Source: Hermatobates lingyangjiaoensis
Lineage: Eukaryota > Arthropoda > Insecta > Hemiptera > Hermatobatidae
Length of the DNA stretch: 64,000 nucleotides
Assembly: GCA_026182355.1 (NCBI GenBank)
Contig: JAPFBL010000105.1
Location: 666,001 to 730,000 of the forward strand
Direction of reading: 5' to 3'
Part shown: piece after piece, positions 10,374 through 24,600 of the stretch
How the letters are laid out: every line of letters begins with the position of its first letter
Numbering within the stretch: position 1 is the first letter of the stretch
Made by a program: the position numbers and the translations under genes
The notes under the pieces: model-generated
Seen by the model: the letters and a program-made list of their open reading frames with translations, nothing else
Told to the model about the DNA's origin: nothing
Database searches by the model: none

Positions 10374-11656
10374 TGACGGTATAAATACGGCATAATCACG
10401 GTTTGTGTATCGATATATTGGTATCACGTCCTAATTGACAAGTGTAAGACAATAAAAACTTACGAAAAAGATAATATAAAAAATGAATGATTGCAGTGGA
10501 AGATTGACATCCGCAAATGACATGGACTGACTCCAATATTAATAGTAGACATCGATGTCGATACCCAACCGACTGTCTTAGCTGTTAGTCAGCCGCCATG
10601 TTTCCCGTACCCTATTCTACATTTTAGGGTAGGGCTGAAATGTGGAATAGGGTACGAGGTGTAAAATGGCGGGTTGACGGTTTAAATACGGCATACTGAC
10701 GGTTTGTGTATCGATATATTGGTATCACGTCCTAATTGACTAGTGTATGACAATTAAAAACTTACGATTAAGAGATATAAAAAATGAATGATTGCAGTGG
10801 AATATTGACATGCGCAAATGAAATGGACTGACTCCAATATTAATAGTAGACATCGATGTCGATACCCAACCGACTGTCTTAGCTGTTAGTCAGCCGCCAT
10901 GTTTCCCGTACCCTATTCTACATTTCAGGGTAGGGCTGAAATGTGGAATAGGGTACGAGGTGTAAAATGGCGGGTTGACGGTTTAAATACGGCATACTGA
11001 CGGTTTGTGTATCGATATATTGGTATCACGTCCTAATTGACTAGTGTATGACAATTAAAAACTTACGATTAAGATAATATAAAAAATAAATGATTGCTAT
11101 GGAATATTGACATGCGCAAATGAAATGGACTGACTCCAATATTAATAGTAGATATCGATGTCGATCTCCAACCGACTGTCTTAGCTGTAAGTCAGCCGCC
11201 ATGTTGCCCGTACCCTATTCTACATTTCAGGGTACGGCTCAAATCTGGAATAGGGTACGAGGTGTAAACTGGCGAATTGAAGGTTTTAATACGGCATATT
11301 GACGGTTTGTGTATGGATATATTGGTATCACGTCCTAATTGACTAGTGTATGACAATTAAAAATTTACGAATAAGATAATATAAAAAATATATGATTGCA
11401 GTGGAATATTGCCATGCGCAAATGACATGGACTGACTCCAATATTAATAGTAGATATCGATATCGATACCAACCGACTGTCATAGGTGTTAGTCAGCCGT
11501 CATGTTGCCTTACCCTATTCCACATCTCAGCCCTACTCTGAAATGTAGAATAGGGTACGAAGTGTAAAATGGCGGCTTGACGGTTTAAATACGGTATAAT
11601 GACGTGTATTGGTATATTAAATACGGTATTGGTTTGTGTATCGATATATTGGTATA

Positions 11657-14600
11657 AATATTCCACTGCAATCATTCATTTTTTATATTATCTTATTCGT
11701 AAGTTTTTCATTGTCATACACTAGTCAATTAGGAATTGATAACAATATATCGATACACAAACCGTCAATATGCCGTATTTAAACCGTCAAGCCGCCATTT
11801 TACACCTCCTACCCTATTCTACATTTCAGACCTATCCTGAAATGTAGAATAGGGTACGGGCAACATCGCGGCTGACTTACAGCTAAGACAGTCGTTTGGG
11901 TATCGATATCGATATCTACTATTAATATTGGAGTCAGTCCATGACATTTGCGCATGTCAATATTCCACTGCAATCATTCATTTTTTATATAATCTTATTC
12001 GTAAGTTTTTAATTGTCATACAATTGTTAATTAACACGTGATACTAATATATCGATACACAAACCGTCAATATGCCGTATTTAAACCGTCAAGCCGCCAT
12101 TTTACATTTCGTACCCTATTCTACATTTCAGACGTACGCTGAAATGTAGAATAGGGTACGGGCAACATCGCAGCTGACTAACAGTTAAGACAGTCGGTAG
12201 TGTATCGATATCGATATCTACTATTAATATTGGAGTCAGTCCATGTCATTTGCGCGAGTAATATTCCACTGCAATCATTCATTTTTTATATTATCTTATT
12301 CGTAAGTTTTTAATTGTCATACACTTGTCAATTAGGACGTCATACCAATATATCGATACACAAACCGTCAATATGCCGTATATAACCGTCAAGCTGCCAT
12401 TTTACACCTCGTACCCTATTCTACATTTCAGACCCACCCTGAAATGTAGAATGGGGTACGGGCAACATGGCGGCTGACTTACAGCTAAGACAGTCGGTTG
12501 GGTATCGATATCGATATCTACTATTAATATTGGAGTCAGTCCATGTCATTTGCGCATGTCAATATTCCACTGCAATCATTCATTTTTTATATTATCTTAT
12601 TCGTAAGTTTATAATTGTCATACACTTGTCAATTAGGGCGTGATACTAATATATCGATAAACAAACCGACAATATGCCGTATTTAAACCGTCAAGCCACC
12701 AGTTCACAATTCGTACCCTATTGTACATTTCAGACCTACCTCAAATGCAGAATAGTGTACCGGCAACATCGCGGCTGACTAAGAGCTAAGACAGTCGGTA
12801 GTGTATCGATATCGATATCTACTATTAATATTAGAGTCAGTCCATGTCATTTGCGCGAGTCAATATTCCACTGCAATCATTTATTTTTTATATTATCTTA
12901 TTCGCAAGTTTTTAATTGTTACACACTTGTCAATTAGGACGTGATACCAATATATCGATACACAAACCGTGAATATGCCGTATTTAAACCGTCAAGCCGC
13001 CGTTTTACACCTCGTACCCTATTCTACATTTTTAGACCTACCCTGAAATGTAGAATGGGGTACGGGCAACATGGCGGCTGATTAACTGCTAAGACAGTCA
13101 GTTAGGTATCGATATCGATATCTACTATTAATATTGGAGTCAGTCCATGTCATTTGCGCATGTCAATATTCCACTGCAATCATTCATTTTTTACATTATC
13201 TTATTCGTAAGATTTTCATTGTCATACACTAGTCAATTAGGACGTGATACCAATATATCGACACAAACCGTCAATATGCCGTATTTAAACCGTCAAGCCG
13301 CCATTTTACACCTCGTACCCTATTCTACATTTCAGACGTACCCTGAAATGTACAATAGGCTTCGGGGAACATCGCAGCTGACTAACAGCTAAGACAGTCG
13401 GTTGGGTATCGATATCGATATCTACTATTAATATTGGAGTCAGTCCATGTCATTTGCGCGAGTCAATATTCCACTGCAATCATTCATTTTTTATATTATC
13501 TTATTCGTAAGTTTTTAATTGTCATACACTTGTCAATTAGGACGTGATACCAATATATCGATACACAAACCGTCAATATGCCGTATATAACCGTCAAGCC
13601 GCCATTTTACACCTCGTACCCTATTCTACATTTCAGACCCACCCTGAAATGTAGAATGGGGTACGGGAACATGGCGGCTGACTTACAGCTAAGACAGTCG
13701 GTTGGGTATCGATATCGATATCTACTATTAATATTGGAGTCAGTCCATGTCATTTGCGCATGTCAATATTCCACTGCAATCATTCATTTTTTATATTATC
13801 TTATTCGTAAGTTTATAATTGTCATACACTTGTCAATTAGGGCGTGATACTAATATATCGATAAACAAACCGTCAATATGCCGTATTTAAACCGTCAAGC
13901 CACCAGTTTACAATTCGTACCCTATTGTACATTTCAGACCTACCTCAAATGCAGAATAGTGTACGGGCAACATTGCGGCTGACTAACAGCTAAGACAGTC
14001 GGTAGTGTATCGATATCGATATCTACTATTAATATTAGAGTCAGTCCATGTCATTTGCGCGAGTCAATATTCCACTGCAATCATTCATTTTTTATATTAT
14101 CTTATTCGTAAGTTTTTAATTGTTATACACTTGTCAATTAGGACGTGATACCAATATATCGATACACAAACCGTGAATATGCCGTATTTAAACCGTCAAG
14201 CCGCCGTTTTACACCTCGTACCCTATACTACATTTTTAGACCTACCCTGAAATGTAGAATGGGGTACGGGCAACATGGCGGCTGACTAACAGCTAAGAAA
14301 GTCAGTTAGGTATCGATATCGATATCTACTATTAATATTGGAGTCAGTCCATGTCATTTGCGCAAGTCAATATTCCACTGCAATCATTCATTTTTTATAT
14401 TATCTTATTCGTAAGTTTTTAATTGTCATACACTTGTCAATTATGACGTGTTACCAATATATCGATACACAAACCGTCAATATGCCGTATTTAAACCGTC
14501 AAGCCGCCACTTTACACCTCGTACCCTATTCTACATTTCAGACCTACCCTGAAATGTAGAATGGGGTACGGGCAACATGGCGGCTGACTAACAGCTAAGA

Positions 14601-17600
14601 CAGTCGGTTAGGTATCGATATCGATATCTACTATTAATATTGGAGTCAGTCCATGTCATTTGCGCATGTCAATATTCCACTGCAATCATTCATTTTTTAT
14701 ATTATCTTATTCGTAATTTTTTAATTGTCATACACTTGTCAATTAGGACGTGATACCAATATATCGATACACAAACCGTCAATATGCCGTATTTAAACCG
14801 TCAAGCCGCCATTTTACACCTCGTACCCTATTCTACATTTGAGACCTACCCTGAAATGTAGAATGGGGTACGGGCAACATGGCGGCTGACTAACAGCTAA
14901 GACAGTCGGTTAGGTATCGATATCGATATCTACTATTAATATTGGAGTCAGTCCATGTCATTTGCGCGAGTCAATATTCCACTGCAATCATTCATTTTTT
15001 ATATTATCTTATTCGTAAGTTTTTAATTGTCATACACTTGTCAATTAGGACGTGATACCAATATATCGATACACAAACCGTCAATATGCCGTATTTAAAC
15101 CGTCAAGCCGCCATTTTACACCTCGTACCCTATTCTACATTTCAGACCTACCCTGAAATGTAGAATGGGGTACGGGCAACATGGCGGCTGACTAACAGCT
15201 AAGACAGTCGGTTAGGTATCGATATCGATATCTACTATTAATATTGGAGTCAGTCCATGTCATTTGCGCATGTCAATATTCCACTGCAATCATTCATTTT
15301 TTATATTATCTTATTCGTAAGTTTTTAATTGTCATACACTTGTCAATTAGGACGTGATACCAATATATCGATACACAAACCGTCAATATGCCGTATTTAA
15401 ACCGTCAAGCCGCCATTTTACACCTCGTACCCTATTCTACATTTCAGACCTACCCTGAAATGTAGAATGGGGTACGGGCAACATGGCGGCTGACTAACAG
15501 CTAAGACAGTCGGTTAGGTATCGATATCGATATCTAATATTAATATTGGAGTCAGTCCATGTCATTTGCGAAGGCAATATTCCACTGCAATCATTCATTT
15601 TTTATATTATCTTATTCGTAAGTTTTTAATTGTCATACACTTGTCAATTAGGACGTGATACCAATATATCGATACACAAACCGTCAATATGCCGTATTTA
15701 AACCGTCAAGCCGCCATTTTACACCTCGTACCCTATTCTACATTTCAGACCTACCCTGAAATGTAGAATAGGGTACGGGCAACATGGCGGCTGACTAACA
15801 GTTAAGACAGTCGGTTGGGTATCGATATCGATATCTACTATTAATATTGGAGTCAGTCCATGTCATTTGCGCATGTCAATATTCCACTGCAATCATTCAT
15901 TTTTTATATTATCTTATTCGTAAGTTTTTAATTGTCATACACTTGTCAATTAGGACGTGATACCAATATATCGATACACAAACCGTCAATATGCCGTATT
16001 TAAACCGTCAAGCTGCCATTTTACAACTCGTACCCTATTCTACATTTAAGATTTACCTAGGGTACGGGCAGCATCGCGGCTGACTAACACCTAAGACAGT
16101 CGGTTGGGTATCGATATCGATATCTACTATTAATATTGGAGTCAGTCCATGTCATTTGCGCGAGTCTATAATCCACTACAATCATTCATTTTTTATATTA
16201 TCTTATTCGTAAGTTTTTAATTGTCATACACTTCTCAATTATGAAGTGATACCAATATATCGATACACAAACCGTCAATATGCCGTATTTAAACCGTCAA
16301 GCCGCCATTTTACACCTCGTTCCCTATTCTACGTTTCAGACCTACCCTGAAATGTAGAATAGGGTACAGGCAACATGGCGGCTGACTAACAGTTAAGACA
16401 GTCGGTTAGGTATCGATATCAATATCTACTATTAATATTGGAGTCAGTCCATGTCATTGCGCATGTCAAAATTCCACTGCAATCATTCATTTTTTATATT
16501 ATCTTATTCGTAAATTTTTCATTGTCATCACTAGTCAATTAGGACGTGATACTAATATATCGATACACAAACTGTCAATATGCCTTATTTAAACCGTCAA
16601 GCTGCCATTTTACAACTCGTACCCTATTCTACATTTCAGACCTACCCTGAGATGTAGAATAGGGTTCGGGCAACATCGCGGCTCACTAACAGCTAAGACA
16701 GTCGGTTGGGTATCGATATCGATATCTACTATTAATATTGGAGTCAGTCCATGTCATTTGCGCAAGTCAATATTCCACTGCAATCATTCATTTTTTATAT
16801 TATCTTATTCGTAAGTTTTTAATTGTCATACACTTGTCAATTAGGACGTGATACCAATATATCGATACACAAACCGTCAATATGCCGTATTTAAACCGTC
16901 AAGCCGCCATTTTACACCTCGTACCCTATTCTACATTTCAGACCTACCCTGAAATGTAGAATGGGGTACGGGCAACATGGCGGCTGACTAACAGCTAAGA
17001 CAGTCGGTTGGGTATCGATATCGATATCTACTATTAATATTGGAGTCAGTCCATGTCATTTGCGCATGTCAATATTTTAACTCAATCATTCATTTTTTAT
17101 ATTATCTTATTCGTAAGTTTTTAATTGTCATACACTTGTCAATTAGGACGTGATACCAATATATCGATACACAAACCGTCAATATGCCGTATTTAAACCG
17201 TCAAGCCGCCATTTTACACCTCGTACCCTATTCTACATTTCAGACCTACCCTGAAATGTAGAATAGGGTACGGGCAACATCGCGGCTGACTAACAGCTAA
17301 GACAGTCGGTTGGGTATCGATATCGATATCTACTATTAATATTGGAGTCAGTCCATGTCATTTGCGCAGTCAATATTCCACTGCAATCATTCATTTTTTA
17401 TATTATCTTATTCGTAAGTTTTTAATTGTCATACACTTGTCAATTAGGACGTGATACCAATATATCGATACACAAACCGTCAATATGCCGTATTTAAACC
17501 GTCAAGCCGCCATTTTACACCTCGTACCCTATTCTACATTTCAGACCTACCCTGAAATGTAAGAATAGGGTACGGGCAACATCGCGACTGACTTACCGTT

Positions 17601-20600
17601 AAGACAGTCGGTTGGGTATCGATATCGATATCTACTATTAATATTGGAGTCAGTCCATGTCATTTGCGCATGTCAATATTCCACTGCAATCATTCATTTT
17701 TTATATTATCTTATTCGTAAGTTTTTAATTGTCATACACTTGTCAATTAGGACGTGATACCAATATATCGATACACAAACCGTCAATATGCCGTATTTAA
17801 ACCGTCAAGCCGCCATTTTACAACTCGTACCCTATTCTACATTTCAGACTTACCTAGGGTACGGGCAGCATCGCGGCTGACTAACACCTAAGAAAGTCGG
17901 TTGGGTATCGATATCGATATCTACTATTAATATTGGAGTCAGTCCATGTCATTTGCGCGAGTCAATATTCCACTGCAATCATTCATTTTTTATATTATCT
18001 TATTCGTAAGTTTTTAATTGTCATACACTTGTCAATTATGACGTGATACCAATATATCGATACACAAACCGTCAATATGCCGTATTTAAACCGTCAAGCC
18101 GCCATTTTACACCTCGTACCCTATTCTACATTTCAGACCTACCCTGAAATGTAGAATAGGGTACGGGCAACATGGCGGCTGACTAACAGTTAAGACAGTC
18201 GGTTAGGGTATCGATATCGATATCTAATATTAATATTGGAGTCAGTCCATGTCATTTGCGAGTGTCAATATTCCACTGCAAATATTCATTTTTTATATTA
18301 TATAATTCGTAAGTTTTTAATTTACTAACACTTGTCAATTAGGACGTGATACCAATATATCGATACACAAACCGTCAATATGCCGTATTTAAACCGTCAA
18401 GCCGCCATTTTACACCTCGTACCCTATTCTACATTTCAGACCTACCCTGAAATGTAGAATGGGGTACGGGCAACATGGCGGCTGACTAACAGCTAAGACA
18501 GTCGGTTGGGTATCGATATCGATATCTACTATTAATATTGGAGTCAGTCCATGTCATTTGCGCATGTCAATATTCCACTGCAATCATTCATTTTTTATAT
18601 TATCTTATTCGTAAGTTTTTAATTGTCATACACTTGTCAATTAGGACGTGATACCAATATATCGATACACAAACCGTCAATATGCCGTATTTAAACCGTC
18701 AAGCCGCCATTTTACACCTCGTACCCTATTCTACATTTCAGACCTACCTGGGGTACGGGCAACATGGCGGCTGACTAACAGCTAAGACAGTCGGTTGGGT
18801 ATCGATATCGATATCTACTATTAATATTGGAGTCAGTCCATGTCATTTGCCTATGTCAATATTCCACTGCAATCATTCATTTTTTATATTATCTTATTCG
18901 TAAGTTTTTAATTGTCATACACTTGTCAATTAGGACGTGATACCAATATATCGATACACAAACCGTCAAGCCGCCATTTTACACCTCGTACCCTATTCTA
19001 CATTTCAGACCTACCCTGAAATGTAGAATGGGGTACGGGCAACATGGCGACTGACTTACCGTTAAGACAGTCGGTTGGGTATCGATATCGATATCTACTA
19101 TTAATATTGGAGTCAGTCCATGTCATTTTCGCATGTTAATATTCCACTTATAATCATTCATTTTTCATATTATCTTATTCGTAAGTTTTAATTGTCATAC
19201 ACTTGTCAATTAGGACGTGATACCAATATATCGATACACAAACCATCAATATGCCGTATTTAAACCGTCAAGCTGCCATTTTACAACTCGTACCCTATTC
19301 TACATTTAAGATTTACCTAGGGTACGGGCAGCATCGCGGCTGACTAACACCTAAGACAGTCGGTTGGGTATCGATATCGATATCCTCTATTAATATTGGA
19401 GTCAGTTCATGTCATTTGCGCATGTCAATATTCCACTGCAATCATTCATTTTTTATATTATCTTATTCGTAAGTTTTTAATTGTCATACACTTGTCAATT
19501 AGGACGTGATACCAATATATCGATACACAAACCGTCAATATGCCGTATTTAAACCGTCAAGCCGCCATTTTACACCTCGTACCCTATTCTACATTTCAGA
19601 CCTACCCTGAAATGTAGAATAGGGTACGGGCAACATCGCGGCTGACTTAACAGCTAAGACAGTCGGTTGGGTATCGATATCGATATCTACTATTAATATT
19701 GGAGTCAGTCCATGTCATTTGCGCATGTCAAAATTCCACTGCAATCATTCATTTTTTATATTATCTTATTCGTAAATTTTTCATTGTCATACACTAGTCA
19801 ATTAGGACGTGATACTAATATATCGATACACAAACTGTCAATATGCCGTATTAAACCGTCAAGCCGCCATTTTACACCTCGTACCCTATTCTACATTTCA
19901 GACCTACCCTGAAATGTAGAATAGGGTACGGGCAACATCGCGGCTGACTAACAGCTAAGACAGTCGGTTGGGTATCGATATCGATATCTACTATTAATAT
20001 TGGAGTCAGTCCATGTCATTTGCGCAAGTCAATATTCCACAGCAATCATTCATTTTTTATATTATCTTATTCGTAAGTTTTTAATTGTCATACACTTGTC
20101 AATTAGGACGTGATACCAATATATCGATACACAAACCGTCAATATGCCGTATTTAAACCGTCAAGCCGCCATTTTACACCTCGTACCCTATTCTACATTT
20201 CAGACCTACCCTGAAATGTAGAATGGGGTACGGGCAACATGGCGGCTGACTAACAGCTAAGACAGTCGGTTAGGTATCGATATCGATATCTACTATTAAT
20301 ATTGGAGTCAGTCCATGTCATTTGCGCATGTCAATTTCCACTGCAATCATTCATTTTTTATATTATCTTATTCGTAAGTTTTTAATTGTCATACACTTGT
20401 CAATTAGGACGTGATACCAATATATCGATACACAAACCGTCAATATGCCGTATTTAAACCGTCAAGCCGCCATTTTACACCTCGTACCCTATTCTACATT
20501 TCAGACCTACCCTGAAATGTAGAATAGGGTACGGGCAACATCGCGACTGACTTACCGTTAAGACAGTCGGTTGGGTATCGATATCGATATCTACTATTAA

Positions 20601-20706
20601 TATTGGAGTCAGTCCATGTCATTTTCGCATGTCAATATTCCACTGCAATCATTCATTTTTTATATTATCTTATTCGTAAGTTTTAATTGTCATACACTTG
20701 TCAATT
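11657..20706 (-). repeat. Satellite array, orientation B, ~30 monomers
   Basis: This is the same monomer as at 10197-11656 but inverted. The segment TTTGCGC(ATG/GAG/AAG)TC recurs about every 302 bp from 11951 to 20620. Monomers with GCATGTC largely alternate with GC(G/A)AGTC, giving a two-monomer unit. Longer duplications are also visible. Short monomers (about 280-290 bp) near 16050, 17850, 18745, 18970 and 19312 lack part of the central hairpin or its flank. All open frames inside this block are chance products of the repeat. Confidence 0.95.
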
Positions 20707-21288
20707 AAAAACCCCCAAAAATTTAAAAAAAATTTTTCCCCCCCCAATTTTCAACCCCCCAAAAATTTTTGGGCCCCCAAAAAGGGGGTAAGGGCCCGGG
20801 GGGAAAGTAAAAATTTTTAAAATTTTCCATTCCTTTTAAATTTTTCCCCCTTTTTTTTTTAATTTCCCTTTCCTTTTTTTTTTTTCCCTTTTTAATTTTT
20901 AAATTGAAAAATTTCAATTAAAAATTAAATTTTTAAAAACCCCCCCTTTTAAAACCCCCCCCCTTTTTTCCCCCCCAAATTTAAATTTGGGGGGGGGGGC
21001 CTTCGGCTAAAACCAAAAGGGTTAATTTAATTTAAATTTAATTAAAAATTTTTTCCTTTTTTTAAAAAATTTCCCCTTTTTATTTTTTTTTTTAATTTTT
21101 TTTTTTAATTGTCAAAAATTAAAATTTTCCAAAAAAAAAATTTTAAAGCCCCAAAATTTAACCCCATTTTTTTCCCTTTCCCGGGAAAGGGAAAGGGAAA
21201 GGGGCCGGGCAAAAAATTTTTAAAAGGGGGTTTTTTTTTTTATTTTAAAATTATTTCCCCAAATTTCCCTGAAATTTCCATTTTTAAA

Positions 21289-21320
<32 letters not shown>

Positions 21321-21662
21321 ATTTCCAAAAAAAAACCCCTTTTCCCCCCAAAATTTAAAATTTCCCTTTAAATTTTTCCCCCCCAAAAAAAACCGGGGGG
21401 GAAAAAAAATTGGGGGTTTTTTCCCTTTTAAATTTGGGAAAATTTTTTTTTTTTAAAATTTAATTTTAAATTTCATTTTTTTAAATTTTTAAAAAAATTT
21501 AATACACCCCAAAAGGGGAAAAAAAACCCCCCAAAAATTTTTCCCCTTTTCCTTTCCCCCATTTAAATTTTTTTAAAAAAAAAAAGGGGGGGGAAAAAGG
21601 CGGGGGAAAAAAGGTTTAATTTTTTGGAAAATTTTTTAAATTTGGGGTCCAATTTTTAAAAA

Positions 21663-21693
<31 letters not shown>

Positions 21694-24600
21694 AATTTAA
21701 ATTTTAAAATTAAAAAAAAAACCCAAAACCCTTCCCCTTTTCCCCGGCCCCTTTTTTTCCCCTACCCTAAATTTAGAAAAAAAAAACCAACCGGGGGGGG
21801 AAAATTTTTTTAAAAAAATTTTTTTCCACCAAAACCCCTTCAATTTTTTTAATTTTTATTTTTTTTAATTTTTTTTTTAATTGGGTTTTAAAATTAAAAA
21901 AAAAACCCAAAACCCTTCCCCTTTTCCCCGGCCCCTTTTTTTAACCCCCAAATTTTATTTAAAAAAGGGGGGAAAAAAGGGCGCCGGGGTAAAATTTCGG
22001 GTTTTTTAAATTTTTTTAAAAAGGGGTTTTTTTCCCCTTCAATTTTTTTAATTTTTATTTTTAATTTTTTTTCTAATTTTTAATTTTTTCCAATTTTAAA
22101 AATTTAAATCCAAAAAAAAAAACCCCCCCCCCGGCCCCTTTTTTTCCCCTACCCTAAATTTAGAAAGGGGGAAAAAAGGGTTACCAACCGGGTTTTTTTT
22201 TTATTAATATTGGGTTCCCTTTTTAAATTTGGGGTCCAATTTTTAAAAAATTTTTTTTTAATCTTTTTTTTTTTAATTTTTTAAATTTTTAATTGGGAAA
22301 AAATTGGAAAAACCTTAATTTTTCCCCCCAAAGCCGTTTTAACCCCCCCATTTTACATTTCAACCCCCAAAATTTAAAAAGGGGGAAAAAGGGGGACCAA
22401 CGGGGTTTTTTTTTTATTTTTGGAAAAATTTTTGGGGGTTTTTCCCTTTGCCTTTAATTTTTAATTTTTATTCTTTTTTTTAATTTTTTAAATTTTTAAT
22501 TTAAATTTTAAATTTTAAAAATTTAAATCCAAAAAAAAAAAAACCCCCCCCCCCCCTTTTAACCTTTAACCCTTTCCTTTTGGGAAAGGGGGAAAAAAGG
22601 GAAAATTTGGGTTTAACCTAAAAATTTTTTTTTCCATTCATTTTTTTTCCCCCTTTTTTTTTAATTATTTATTTAAATTTTTTTTTTTAAATTTTTTAAG
22701 GGTTTTAAAAAACCCCAAAAAAACCCCCTATTTAAACCCAAACCGCCAATTTTCCCCTTTTAAACCCTTTCCCCCCCAAAACCCGAAATTAAATTTTTTG
22801 GGGAAAAAAGGGGGGAAAAAAGGGCGCCAAGGTAAAATTTCGGTTTTTTAAATTTTTTTAAAAAAAGGGGGTTTTTTCCCCTTCAATTTTTTTAATTTTT
22901 ATTTTTAATTTTTTTTTAAATTTTTTTTAACCCAATTATTCGGAAACCAAAAAAACCCCCAAAAAATTGGAAAACCCAACCCGTTTTTTTTCCCTTTCCC
23001 GGGAAAGGGAAAGGGAAAGGGGCCGGGCAAAGGGGAAATAAAAACCCTTTTTCCCATTTAAATTTTAAATTTTTTGGGTTTTTTCCCGGGAAATTCCCTT
23101 TTAATTTTTTTTTTAATTTTTAATTGTAATTTTTTTTTGGGTAAAAAAAAAAAAAACCCAAAACCCCTTTTAACCCCTTTTTTAAAAACCCCTTTACCCC
23201 CCAAAAATTTTTAAAACCCCGGGAAAAGGGGGGGGTTTCGGGAAAAAAAAAGGGGGTTTTCCATTCTTTCCTTTTAAAACCCGGTTTTTTTTATTTAAAT
23301 TTTTTTTTTTTTTAAATTTTTAATTGGAAGTTTTTTTAAAAATAAAAAAAAAATTTAAACCTAAAACCCCTTTTCCCCCCAAAATTTAAAATTTCCCCTT
23401 TAAATTTAAAACCTCCCAAATTAAATTGGGGGGGGGGAAAAAACCCAAAAATTTTTGGGTTCCATTCTTTCCTTTTAATATTATTCCCATTTTTTTTAAA
23501 TTTTTTCCCTTTTTTTTTTTTTTCTTTTGGGGTTTTTAAATTTTTTAAAAAAAAATTGGTTTTAAACCGAAACCCCTTTAAACCCCCTTTTCCCCCGCCT
23601 TTTTGGTAAATATTTACCAAACCCCCTGAAATTGGGGGGGGGTTTCCGGGTTTAAAAAAGGGGGGTTCCATTCTTTCCTTTTAATATTATTCCCATTTTT
23701 TTTAATTTTTATTCCCTTTTTAATTTTTTTTTTAATTTTCGTAAAAATTTCCCCCTTAAAGGTTAAAAAAACCCCAAATTTAAATTTTTTTTTCCCCCCC
23801 CAAAATTTTTTTAAAAAAAAAAGGGTTTAAACGGAAAAGGGTTTAAAAAAAAATTTTTTAAATTTGGGAACCTTTTAATTTGGAAAATTTTTTTCCAAAT
23901 TTTTTTAATTTTTTTTTTTTTAATTTTTTTTTTTTAAAAAAAAAAAAAAAAACCTAAAAACCGTCAAAGGCCTTTTAAACCCAACCCCTTTTTTCCCCCC
24001 CCCCTTTTTTTTACCCAAAAAGGGGGGTAAAGGGCAAAAAAAAAAAAATTTTTTAAATTTGGGAAATTTTTAATTTGGAAAAATTTTTTTTCAATTTTTT
24101 TTTATTCTTTTTTTTTTTATTCCCTTTTTAATTTTTTAAAAAAATTGGGAAAAACCCAAAAGGAAAAAAAACCCCATTTTAAACCCTCCCCCTTTTTTTG
24201 CCCCCTTTTAAATTTAAAACCCCGGGAAAAGGGGGGGGAAAAAAGGCGGGTTTTTAAAAAAGGGTTTTTTTTTGGAAACCCATTTTTGGGGTCCAATTTA
24301 TTTTTCAATTTTTTTTTATTCTTTTTTTTTTTTATTCCGGTTTAATTAAAAACCTTTAATTCCCAAAACCCAAATATTAAAAAACCCAAACCCCTTTTAA
24401 ACCCAACCCCCCCCCCCCCCTTTTTTTAAAAAAAGGTTGGGAAAAAAAAAAAAAAAAACCTTTTTTTTAAAAAAACCCCCCTTTTTTTTTTAATTTAATT
24501 TTTTAATTTTTTTTTTTTAAAACCCAATTTTTAAAAACCCCCAAAAATTTAAAAAAAATTTTTTTCCCGTTTCCCCCTTTTTCCCCTACCCTTTTAAAAG

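Larger units (their letters stand above)
10197..11656 (+). repeat. Satellite array, orientation A, ~4.8 monomers
   Basis: Tandem monomers of about 302 bp start with ATTGACATGCGCAAATG at about 10202, 10503, 10805, 11107 and 11407. Each holds TATCGATATCGATA, a central hairpin with GCCGCCAT/ATGGCGGC outer arms, then GTATCGATATATTGG and a TGAATGATTGCAGTGG tail. Copies differ by a few percent. The last copy carries a small internal duplication of TAAATACGGTAT (11590-11640) and stops at the orientation switch near 11656. Confidence 0.95.

Noticed and set aside
11120..19912. Open frames of 60-90 codons inside the satellite
   Set aside because: They recur with the repeat unit, overlap its hairpin and have no recognisable domain. 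They are by-products of the tandem sequence.
20723..24345. Open frames rich in K, F, P and G
   Set aside because: They lie wholly in the homopolymer-stretched region, which is probably an assembly error.
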